From Acidobacteriaceae bacterium (lineage in GTDB: Bacteria > Acidobacteriota > Terriglobia > Terriglobales > Acidobacteriaceae): DNA of 64,000 nucleotides. A program made the position numbers and the translations under genes. Positions 35,602 to 42,534 of the stretch are shown here, piece by piece. Location: positions 1 to 64,000 of the forward strand of contig DAHVZT010000054.1 in the NCBI GenBank assembly GCA_027323885.1, given 5' to 3'. Within the stretch, counting starts at the first letter, position 1, and each line of letters starts with the position of its first letter. A model generated the notes under the pieces. The model ran no database searches. It saw only the letters and a list, made by a program, of their open reading frames with translations, and was not told where the DNA came from.

Positions 35602-36978
35602 CTAGCGTCCGGAGCGCAGGTTGGCCAGTGAACCCATCAAACGACGCTGCGCGCCTACGCCTTTGCCAATGCTTTTGAAGACCTTGCGCATCTGGACGTA
35701 TTGACGGAGAAGCTGGTTCACTTCCTGCACGCTGGTTCCCGAGCCGCGCGCGATGCGTTTGCGGCGGCTGCCGGAGATCAGTTCGTGATTATGCCGCTCC
35801 GCATTTGTCATGGAGTTGATGATGGCCTCCACGCGGGTGAACTGGTTTTCATCTACATTGCCGGCGGCCTGCTGCAATCCCTGGAACGGACCGACGGAAG
35901 GCAGCATCTTCAGGATGCTCTGCATGGAGCCCATTTTCTTGATCTGCCGCAGCTGCTCGCGGAAATCATCCAGAGAAAATCCGTCGCCGCTTAATGCCTT
36001 CTTCGCGAACTCCTCGGACTTCTTCTTGTCGAGTGTCTCTTCCGCTCGTTCGATGAGCGTCATGATGTCGCCCATGCCGAGGATGCGGCTTACGATCCGG
36101 TCCGGATGGAACGGTTCAAAGGCGTCCGGCTTTTCGCCCATGCCTATAAACTTGATCGGCTGGCCCGTCACCTGGCGAATGGAAAGTGCCGCGCCACCCC
36201 GCGCGTCGCCGTCCATTTTGGTCAGCACAATGCCCGTCAGGGCGAGGCGGTCGTGGAATTCCTTGGCGGAACGGACGGCGTCCTGGCCGGTCATGGCGTC
36301 TGCGATGAAGAGAATTTCCTGCGGATTCAGGAGCGACTTCAACCGGGCCATTTCGTCCATCAGGCCCGCATCGATGTGCAGGCGTCCGGCGGTATCGACA
36401 ATCATCACATCGCAGCCGGAAGTGACGGCCTCGCGACGAGCTTCTTTGGCGAGCCGCTCGACCAGCGGAGTGCCCGCAGCCTCGCCCTTCAGGTCGCCTT
36501 CATATAAATTGGCGCCGATCGTTTTGGCGACCACCTTCAACTGCTCGCGGGCCGCAGGACGATAGACGTCGACTGAAACCAACAGCGGACGATGACCGCC
36601 CTTTTTCAGCCATGCCGCCAGCTTGCCGGAGGTGGTCGTTTTGCCAGAGCCCTGGAGCCCGGCCATCAGGATCACCGTCGGGGGCTGTGAAGCAAATTTG
36701 AAGCGAGCCGTGTCGGTACCGAGCATCGCGACCATCTCATCGCGTACGATTTTGATGACCTGCTCGGTGGGCGAAAGCGCGCTGAGTACGTCCTGGCCCA
36801 GGGCCTTCGCCCGGATGTGCTCGATCAATTCCTTGACGACGTTCAGGTTGACGTCAGCCTCAAGCAGCGCGACACGAATTTCCTTGAGCGCTTCGCCGAT
36901 ATTTTCCTCGGTTACGGTGCCCTGGCCGCGCAGGTTCTTAAAGGTCCGCTGGAGTTTTTCTGAAAGGTTTTCGAACAT
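35602..36978 (-). CDS. ffh: Signal recognition particle protein Ffh
   Basis: The 458-residue SRP54-type GTPase has an N-domain (FENLSEKLQRTFKNLRGQG), a G-domain with G1 GLQGSGKTT, DVYRPAAREQL, VDTAGRLHID and TKMDGDARGGAALS, and the Met-rich M-domain containing RIARGSGTSVQEVN, which binds SRP RNA and signal peptides. It delivers nascent membrane proteins to FtsY. A strong palindrome (36998-37031) lies just upstream. The 4.5S RNA gene was not seen in this window. Confidence 0.95.
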   Translation of the reverse strand: MFENLSEKLQRTFKNLRGQGTVTEENIGEALKEIRVALLEADVNLNVVKELIEHIRAKALGQDVLSALSPTEQVIKIVRDEMVAMLGTDTARFKFASQPPTVILMAGLQGSGKTTTSGKLAAWLKKGGHRPLLVSVDVYRPAAREQLKVVAKTIGANLYEGDLKGEAAGTPLVERLAKEARREAVTSGCDVMIVDTAGRLHIDAGLMDEMARLKSLLNPQEILFIADAMTGQDAVRSAKEFHDRLALTGIVLTKMDGDARGGAALSIRQVTGQPIKFIGMGEKPDAFEPFHPDRIVSRILGMGDIMTLIERAEETLDKKKSEEFAKKALSGDGFSLDDFREQLRQIKKMGSMQSILKMLPSVGPFQGLQQAAGNVDENQFTRVEAIINSMTNAERHNHELISGSRRKRIARGSGTSVQEVNQLLRQYVQMRKVFKSIGKGVGAQRRLMGSLANLRSGR

Positions 36979-36997
36979 AGGTCAGAGCTTAGTGTAA

Positions 36998-37031
36998 CAA
37001 GGACGGCGGCCCGCGCGGGTAGGCGTCCTTG
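36998..37031. other. Nested inverted repeat upstream of ffh
   Basis: CAAGGACG (36998-37005) and CGTCCTTG (37024-37031) enclose a second palindrome CCCGCGCGGG (37010-37019). It lies in the divergent ffh/GH32 region, about 20 bp before ffh. There is no U-tract. It could be a hairpin in the ffh leader or a protein site. Confidence 0.35.
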
Positions 37032-37161
37032 CGTAACAGGGCAGCCCAGCCAAGTGCGGCGCGCCCCGCCAAGGCCAGAGGATTCTCATACTATGGAAGC
37101 TGTGCACTTTAGATATCAGGCAATCCTCGTGGCGTGAGCGGGAAATCCGAAAGGCGTTGCA

Positions 37162-38721
37162 ATGAGAATGAGCAGGCGCAGTCTGTTGTCCGGGGCCGTT
37201 GTTACGGGGGCCGCAACCTGTCTCGCTGCGCGTACCGGCTTCATTCTCGCGCTGGCGACGCCGCCGCGTCCCGATCTGGCGAAGGACCCGAGGCGTCCGC
37301 AGTTTCATTTGCTCCCGGCAGCCAACTGGATGAATGATCCCAATGCACCGATTTATTGGAACGGCAGCTACCACATGTTCTACCAATACAATCCCAACGG
37401 CGCGTTCTGGGGCGACATGCACTGGGCACACGCTGTAAGTCCGGACATGGTGCATTGGACACATCTTCCTTTGGCTCTATCGCCAACGCCGGGAGGTCCG
37501 GACGCAGGCGGATGCTTCTCGGGGACGGCCGTTGTACAAGACGGCGTGGTCACCGCGCTCTATACCGGTGTTGTATCTGTTCCGGAGGAGCAAGCGACAT
37601 TGCGCGACGGCCAACATTCTTTTCAAGAGTCTCAATGTCTGGCCACATCTGTGGATCCGCAACTGCGATCATGGTCCAAGCTGCCCAAACCTGTGATTGC
37701 CGCACCGCCCGCTGGCATGAAAGTCACTGGGTTCAGAGATCCTTCTCCGTGGCGTTCTGGAGACTGGTGGTATCTGGCGGTCGGATCCGGCATTCCCAAG
37801 AAAGGCGGAGCCGTTCTTCTCTATCGATCCAGGGATCTCCGCAACTGGGAATATCTGCACGTTCTGGCGAGCGGTCCAGGGAAACATATCGAGACTGCCA
37901 ACCAGGTCGATTCCGGCGATATGTGGGAGTGCCCGGATTTTTTCCTACTGGACGGCAAGCATGTGTTGATTTATTCGACTGCGGGAAAGTGCTGCTGGGA
38001 AAGCGGGGAACTGGACCCTAAGGAAATGGTGTTCCATCCCACGCTCAGCGGAATCCTTGATCATGGGTCCTTCTACGCTCCTAAGACCCAGCTCGACAAG
38101 TCGGGACAGCGCATTCTTTGGGGCTGGATTCCGGAGACGCGTCCGTTGGAGGAGTATCGCGCAGCAGGCTGGGCCGGAATGATGTCGTTGCCCCGCGTGC
38201 TCAACGTAAACAGCACAGGCAGCTTGTCCATGCGCGTCAATCCTGACGTTGGAATTCTCCGGAGGAACGAACAGGTTTTCGTACTGGGCAACGATGAGGG
38301 AAAGAACCGGAGAGCAATCGATCGCCTGCGATTGCATGGGTGTTGCGGCGAAATCATTTGCTCGTTTGCAGTCGGCCAGGAGCCATTTGGCTTGACTCAG
38401 CTGTTTGCGCCAGCAAGCGCGGAGAAAAACGAACTGATTTCCATTCAGTCCGATGCGGCCCATCCTGGCCATGTGTTGGTCGACGGCAAACCGATTCCGA
38501 TTCATGTTGATCGTCATGGCCAACTTCATCTGCAAATGTACGTCGATGGATCCGTGATTGAGCTGATGGTGAATCAGCAGGCAGCATACACGAAGAGGTT
38601 CTATTATCCCGGACCGAGCTCCCCTGAGATCGCGCTGCGCGTTGAGGGCAAAACGGCAAACATCGCCAAGTTGGCTCTGTGGCAATTCGCGCCTATTTCG
38701 CCGAACCGGTTGACCACGTAA
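37162..38721 (+). CDS. Exported GH32 glycoside hydrolase (fructan/sucrose hydrolase)
   Basis: The 519-residue enzyme has a Tat-type N-terminus (SRRSLLSGAVVTGAA). The GH32 catalytic triad regions are visible: NWMNDPNAP with the nucleophile Asp59, FRDPSPW with the transition-state stabiliser, and WECPDFF with the acid/base Glu. FYQYNPNGAFWGDMHWAHA and a C-terminal beta-sandwich complete the family architecture. Members cleave beta-fructosidic bonds in sucrose, inulin or levan; which of these is not decidable here. Export by the folded-protein route suggests action in the periplasm or outside. No transporter or regulator for it is adjacent. Confidence 0.88.
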   Translation: MRMSRRSLLSGAVVTGAATCLAARTGFILALATPPRPDLAKDPRRPQFHLLPAANWMNDPNAPIYWNGSYHMFYQYNPNGAFWGDMHWAHAVSPDMVHWTHLPLALSPTPGGPDAGGCFSGTAVVQDGVVTALYTGVVSVPEEQATLRDGQHSFQESQCLATSVDPQLRSWSKLPKPVIAAPPAGMKVTGFRDPSPWRSGDWWYLAVGSGIPKKGGAVLLYRSRDLRNWEYLHVLASGPGKHIETANQVDSGDMWECPDFFLLDGKHVLIYSTAGKCCWESGELDPKEMVFHPTLSGILDHGSFYAPKTQLDKSGQRILWGWIPETRPLEEYRAAGWAGMMSLPRVLNVNSTGSLSMRVNPDVGILRRNEQVFVLGNDEGKNRRAIDRLRLHGCCGEIICSFAVGQEPFGLTQLFAPASAEKNELISIQSDAAHPGHVLVDGKPIPIHVDRHGQLHLQMYVDGSVIELMVNQQAAYTKRFYYPGPSSPEIALRVEGKTANIAKLALWQFAPISPNRLTT

Positions 38722-38754
38722 CGCGCAGCTAAGTTCTGGCGGTGCTGTTTCCGA

Positions 38755-39441
38755 TCAAGACTGAAGATGAATCCCGCATTCCAGCTTTTTTCCGCCCCAG
38801 CGGCCTGCGCGTGGATTGTTCGGGTCGGCAGATGGCTGCGTACACGGTTCGCAACCGATACTGCGATAGCCACGGTCATAGAGCGGGAGATGCGGGATCG
38901 CATGCGCCGTCATGTAGTCCCAGACCTGCTGCCAGTTCCACTCCGCCAGGGGACTGATTTTTTGCAGAACTTTTCCTCCGGGCAATGTATGTGCTTCAAC
39001 TTTTTTCAGGTTGGCCCGGGTTGGGGATTGTTCCCTGCGTAATCCGGTAAACCAGATGTCATAGTGCTCAAGAGAACGGAACAGCGGGGCGACTTTCCGC
39101 GTCTGGCAACATTGCGTGGGTTCGACAAGATAAAGCTTGCCAAAAGAGCCTTCATGCTGCGAGACCGTAGTTTCCGGGAGTATGTTTTTCAGATTGATCG
39201 ACCATTCGGCCACCATCCGGTCCCGATAGGCGTATGTTTCTGCGAAATGGTAACCCGTGTCGAGAAAAATCACAGGAATTTCCGGTGCCCGCCGCCGCAG
39301 CAGATGCAGCACGACCATGTCTTCCGCCTGCAGGCTGCTGGTCAGGCAAGCAGGAGCGCCGCTAGACTGGGAAAAAACTTCGTCCACAACTGCTTCGGCA
39401 CTGTACGGCTCGAACTGCTCCGCAATCTTCTGAAGATTCAT
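38755..39441 (-). CDS. cysH: Adenylyl-sulfate (APS) reductase, CysH family
   Basis: The 228-residue enzyme carries the PAPS-reductase fold (LTSSLQAEDMVVLHLL, FLDTGYHFAET). It also carries the four extra cysteines that bind a [4Fe-4S] cluster in APS-specific reductases: C111-C112 in TQCCQTRKV, and C197 and C200 in GCEPC. The catalytic Cys222 is in ECGIH. It reduces APS to sulfite with thioredoxin. The APS rather than PAPS specificity agrees with the lack of a functional APS kinase nearby. Its ATG overlaps the cysN stop (ATGA-type coupling), so it is the last gene of cysD-cysN-cysH. Confidence 0.92.
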   Translation of the reverse strand: MNLQKIAEQFEPYSAEAVVDEVFSQSSGAPACLTSSLQAEDMVVLHLLRRRAPEIPVIFLDTGYHFAETYAYRDRMVAEWSINLKNILPETTVSQHEGSFGKLYLVEPTQCCQTRKVAPLFRSLEHYDIWFTGLRREQSPTRANLKKVEAHTLPGGKVLQKISPLAEWNWQQVWDYMTAHAIPHLPLYDRGYRSIGCEPCTQPSADPNNPRAGRWGGKKLECGIHLQS

Positions 39442-41111
39442 CAGCGTTCCTCACCTTCGCCTGCATACAGAATTTTTTCTAAAGCTTCTGCCAGCTTTTC
39501 GGCCGCAGTGGGGCTTTCGTCGACTTCGATCCAGCGGTCGCGTCCAAGAAATTGCTGAATTTCATATTCGATGTTCGGAGTGAGAGCATCCCGTGAGCAC
39601 ACAGCAACCAGGCCAGCTTGCTGCGCCACGCGAACCGCACTCGGAATCCCGGGACCTGTAATGTGAGGATCGTCCAAGGAGATATAAGGAATGTGGCGAT
39701 CCCGCAGTTCGGCCATGACGAGAGCGCTCCACCGGCTCGATGCTGGCGTCAGCACGAGCGGGTAATTATGAACGGCTCGGTTCCGCGACTCGCTGCCCAG
39801 GTCACGCTCCAGCATGACAGCGCCGACAGTGGCGTTGGTTACCGCGTCGATCAATATCATGCTGCCCAATGCACGATTCACGGCGTAGCGATCGAACAGC
39901 AGCGGGAGGTTGGAACTGAAATCCACCGAACCGATGTCGTTCATCTCCAACTGTGCAGCGGGGAGTTCTGCGAGTGTATGCATGTCAACCCGGGACCGGA
40001 TGGCGGTCGCTTGCACACGCACTGTGCGGGTTGTATGTTTTGCGATGTAGATGCGGCCCTTCTGCAGTGGCTCTTCATGAAGCCAGATCACCTTGCCGCC
40101 AAAGGTGCGTGACAAATGGGGCGGTGTTTCAGGAGAGACCAGCATGTCACCACGACTCAGATCGATTTCATCTTCCAACTGAATCGTTACCGGCATAGGG
40201 GCGAATGCTTCTGTCAGCTTTCCATCGTAGGTCACGATAGAAGCTACGCGTGTGCGTATTCCTGATGGAAGGGCCAGAACTTCATCGCCGGTTCGCAGAA
40301 CACCACGCGCGACCTGCCCGGCAAAGCCGCGAAAACTTGCGTCCGGCCGCAGGACCATCTGAACAGGAAATCGCAAATGGGCCTGATCGCCATCCTCGCC
40401 GTGGGAAAGTCTGTCCAGTGGAACAGTCTCCAGATGCTCGAGCAACGTGGGGCCGTCATACCACAGCGTGCGAGCGCTGCGTGTGACGATGTTATCCCCC
40501 TTCAATGCGCTGATCGGAATGATTTGCACGCTGCGCAACCCAAGCTGGTTGGCCAATACGTGGAAATCGGCGCTGATTTTCCGGTAGGTGGAGGGATCAT
40601 AGTCCACCGTGTCCATTTTGTTGATCGCGACAACCACATGCGGAATACCCAGCAACGCTGCAATCGAGGCGTGGCGGCGCGATTGCGCCAGCAGACCTTT
40701 GCCCGCATCCACCAACACGATTGCCAGGTCCGCAGTTGACGCGCCGGTAGCCATATTGCGCGTGTACTGCTCATGCCCCGGCGTGTCGGCAATGATGAAC
40801 TTTCTGCGTGATGTGGAGAAGTATCGATAGGCCACATCGATCGTGATGCCTTGTTCTCGTTCTGCCCGCAGCCCGTCGGTCAGGAGAGAAAAGTCGATTG
40901 GCCCTGCTGCGCGATTCACCTTGCTCTGCCGGATGGAAGCCAACTGATCTTCGTATACAGTCTTCGTGTCGTGCAGGAGCCGCCCGATCAGCGTCGATTT
41001 TCCGTCATCCACGCTGCCTGCCGTGGTGAAGCGAAGCATCTCACGCTCAAGATGTTCATCCAGGAAGTTCTGGAATGTGGCAGAAGTTCCTGAGCCGGTG
41101 GTAGTCGCCAT
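39441..41111 (-). CDS. cysN: Sulfate adenylyltransferase large subunit (GTPase) with CysC-like degenerate tail
   Basis: The 556-residue protein starts at ATG 41111 (TTTAGSVDDGKSTLIGRLL G1 motif, DTPGHEQYTRNM G3, INKMD G4, then two beta-barrel domains). With CysD it makes APS from sulfate and ATP, driven by GTP hydrolysis. The last about 105 residues go beyond plain CysN. They look like a collapsed APS-kinase domain: the expected P-loop is replaced by LTPASSRWSALVM, while a later VAQQAGLVAVCSRDAL segment resembles CysC. The frame is open upstream to 41291, but that part is cysD antisense-frame noise. It overlaps cysD by one base (TAATG). Confidence 0.92.
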   Translation of the reverse strand: MATTTGSGTSATFQNFLDEHLEREMLRFTTAGSVDDGKSTLIGRLLHDTKTVYEDQLASIRQSKVNRAAGPIDFSLLTDGLRAEREQGITIDVAYRYFSTSRRKFIIADTPGHEQYTRNMATGASTADLAIVLVDAGKGLLAQSRRHASIAALLGIPHVVVAINKMDTVDYDPSTYRKISADFHVLANQLGLRSVQIIPISALKGDNIVTRSARTLWYDGPTLLEHLETVPLDRLSHGEDGDQAHLRFPVQMVLRPDASFRGFAGQVARGVLRTGDEVLALPSGIRTRVASIVTYDGKLTEAFAPMPVTIQLEDEIDLSRGDMLVSPETPPHLSRTFGGKVIWLHEEPLQKGRIYIAKHTTRTVRVQATAIRSRVDMHTLAELPAAQLEMNDIGSVDFSSNLPLLFDRYAVNRALGSMILIDAVTNATVGAVMLERDLGSESRNRAVHNYPLVLTPASSRWSALVMAELRDRHIPYISLDDPHITGPGIPSAVRVAQQAGLVAVCSRDALTPNIEYEIQQFLGRDRWIEVDESPTAAEKLAEALEKILYAGEGEER

Positions 41112-42061
41112 TAAAAATATCCCTCTCTCTTCTTCACTTCCATGGATCCTTCTTCGTCGTGATCGATCACGCGATTTTCCCGTTCGGAACGCCGGAACGC
41201 GATCAGTTCCTGAATGATTTTCGGCACTGTATCGGCGTCGGAGCGAATAGCGCCTGTGCATGGCATGCAGCCCAAAGACCGCATGCGGCACTGGATGCGC
41301 TGGATGGATTCGCCGGGCAAAAGGGGAGTCTCGTCGTATTTCAGAATGATCGACTGGCCTCGCACAACTGCCTCGCGCTCTTGCGCAAGATAGAGCGGCA
41401 CCAATGGAATCTGTTCGGCATAGATGTAGAGCCAGATGTCGAGTTCAGTCCAGTTCGACAGCGGAAATACGCGTATGCTTTCTCCTTTGCGCAGGCGGGA
41501 ATTGTAGAGGTTCCACAACTCCGGACGCTGATTTTTAGGGTCCCACTGCCCGGCCGGATCTCGAAAGGAATAGATGCGTTCTTTGGCACGCGACTTTTCT
41601 TCATCGCGGCGAGCGCCCCCGAACGCGGCATTGAACCCACCGGATTCCAGCGCATCCAGCAAAGCGCGGGTCTTCAACAATCCACAGCAGTTTTGTGTAC
41701 CCAGCGCGAAGGGGTTCGCACCCTCATCGAGTGCTTTCCGGTTCTGATGCACGATCAGCTTTGCTCCTATGTCGCGCGCGAAGGCGTCACGGAAAGCAAT
41801 CATCTCGGGAAATTTGTAACTGGTGTCGATATGCAGCAGCGGAAAAGGAATCTTGCCTGGATAAAACGCCTTTTGCGCGAGACGCATCAGCACTGAGGAG
41901 TCTTTTCCGATGGAATAGAGCATCACCGGGTTGGAAAACTCCGCCACAGCTTCCCGAAAGATAAAAATGCTCTCTGCCTCCAACGCCTGAAGATGATTCA
42001 GTACGCGTCGCGATATTAGCGGGGGTTGGCAGCTTGAGTCGACAGAGATTGCTGTATTCAT
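41111..42061 (-). CDS. cysD: Sulfate adenylyltransferase small subunit
   Basis: The 316-residue ATP-PPase subunit shows [16 protein letters not shown] (PP-loop), [30 protein letters not shown] and [15 protein letters not shown]. It activates sulfate to APS together with CysN. ATG 42061 is chosen over ATG 42094 because AGGAG precedes it and the upstream ATG lies inside the T-tract of the leader terminator. It is the first structural gene of the minus-strand operon and sits directly behind a Cys/Met-rich leader peptide and an intrinsic terminator. Confidence 0.93.
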   Translation of the reverse strand: MNTAISVDSSCQPPLISRRVLNHLQALEAESIFIFREAVAEFSNPVMLYSIGKDSSVLMRLAQKAFYPGKIPFPLLHIDTSYKFPEMIAFRDAFARDIGAKLIVHQNRKALDEGANPFALGTQNCCGLLKTRALLDALESGGFNAAFGGARRDEEKSRAKERIYSFRDPAGQWDPKNQRPELWNLYNSRLRKGESIRVFPLSNWTELDIWLYIYAEQIPLVPLYLAQEREAVVRGQSIILKYDETPLLPGESIQRIQCRMRSLGCMPCTGAIRSDADTVPKIIQELIAFRRSERENRVIDHDEEGSMEVKKREGYF

Positions 42062-42078
42062 CGGAAGAATTTCTCCTG

Positions 42079-42117
42079 AAAAATAAAAACCCACGGACTG
42101 GATTTCCAGTGCGTGGG
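42079..42117 (-). terminator. Leader terminator (attenuator) upstream of cysD
   Basis: On the minus strand CCCACGCACTGG, loop AAAT and CCAGTCCGTGGG form an 11-pair stem with one mismatch, followed by TTTTTATTTTT. The stem starts 33 nt after the leader-peptide stop. The cysD ribosome binding site lies immediately after the T-tract. The 5' arm can alternatively pair with 42163-42172 inside the leader ORF. Confidence 0.85.
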
Positions 42118-42150
42118 CTGATGTGAATGTGACCTTAGGTTAGTGAAGGG

Positions 42151-42234
42151 TCAATCAGGCTTCCCACGCTGGCTGCGCATACACATGTCGAGCGACATGC
42201 AACACATGCAACGCATTTGTCCGCGCAGGGCCAT
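42151..42234 (-). CDS. Cys/Met-rich leader peptide upstream of cysD (27 aa)
   Basis: A 27-codon ORF begins at ATG 42234. Its core reads RCMCCMSLDMCMRS: four Cys and six Met including the start. A promoter (42247-42275) predicts transcription start near 42240, so the 5' UTR is about 6 nt and translation is near-leaderless. Codons 21-24 (CCAGCGTGGG, 42163-42172) copy the terminator's 3' arm and can form an antiterminator. A ribosome stalled at the Cys codons would leave this segment free and permit cysD-cysN-cysH transcription. It shares the Met-Cys-Cys-Met core with the divergent leader. No peptide function other than regulation is proposed. Confidence 0.75.
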   Translation of the reverse strand: MALRGQMRCMCCMSLDMCMRSQRGKPD

Positions 42235-42246
42235 AGGAATTCATTG

Positions 42247-42275
42247 AATATACGGGTTAGTTCCGAAGAATGCAA
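42247..42275 (-). promoter_or_regulatory. Promoter for the cysD leader
   Basis: On the minus strand TTGCAT (-35, 42270-42275), a 17-bp spacer and TATATT (-10, 42247-42252) form a good sigma-70-type promoter. It predicts a start near 42240, just before the leader ATG. Confidence 0.65.
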
Positions 42276-42324
42276 ATTTCTTTCGCGAATCGAGAGTATT
42301 GCGCCAACTAAATTGCCGAATGAA

Positions 42325-42351
42325 TTGACTTTTTGTAAGCGAGCCGATAAC
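42325..42351 (+). promoter_or_regulatory. Putative promoter for the sulfite reductase leader
   Basis: TTGACT (42325-42330), a 15-bp spacer and GATAAC (42346-42351) give a plausible if short-spaced promoter. The predicted start near 42358 would make the leader ORF at 42361 almost leaderless. The 49 bp between the two divergent -35 elements (42276-42324) hold no recognised operator. Confidence 0.45.
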
Positions 42352-42360
42352 GTACGACTT

Positions 42361-42438
42361 ATGAAGTTCCACACAATGACGTCGAGCATGTGTTGCATGT
42401 GTATGTGTTCCATGCGACTGCGACGGTCTTTTGTGTGA
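42361..42438 (+). CDS. Cys/Met-rich leader peptide upstream of sulfite reductase (25 aa)
   Basis: A 25-codon ORF begins at ATG 42361. Its core reads SSMCCMCMCSMRLRR: four Cys codons between 42391 and 42408 and six Met including the start. No Shine-Dalgarno is visible, in line with near-leaderless initiation. The segment CTGCGACGG (42418-42426), 10 nt after the last Cys codon, can pair (8 of 9 positions) with CCGCCGCGG (42477-42485), which overlaps the 5' arm of the downstream terminator. Ribosome stalling at Cys codons would therefore favour read-through into the sulfite reductase gene. A longer in-frame extension to TTG 42217 crosses the promoter and is not favoured. Confidence 0.75.
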   Translation: MKFHTMTSSMCCMCMCSMRLRRSFV

Positions 42439-42470
42439 GCCAGCGACTTAAGTAACAACTCAGCACACCC

Positions 42471-42516
42471 AAGCACCCGCCGCGGATTCTCTGCAGCGGG
42501 TGCTTTTTTATTTTTT
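42471..42516 (+). terminator. Leader terminator (attenuator) upstream of sulfite reductase
   Basis: A perfect 10-bp stem (AAGCACCCGC with GCGGGTGCTT) with a 15-nt loop is followed by TTTTTTATTTTTT. It begins 32 nt after the leader stop and ends 18 nt before the structural start. It mirrors the terminator in front of cysD. Confidence 0.87.
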
Positions 42517-42534
42517 GTAAATGCGAGGAGCGCG

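Noticed and set aside
42062-42534. A SAM riboswitch or T-box in front of the sulfur genes
   Set aside because: No T-box sequence or SAM-aptamer core is visible. The short ORFs plus alternative stems explain the region better.
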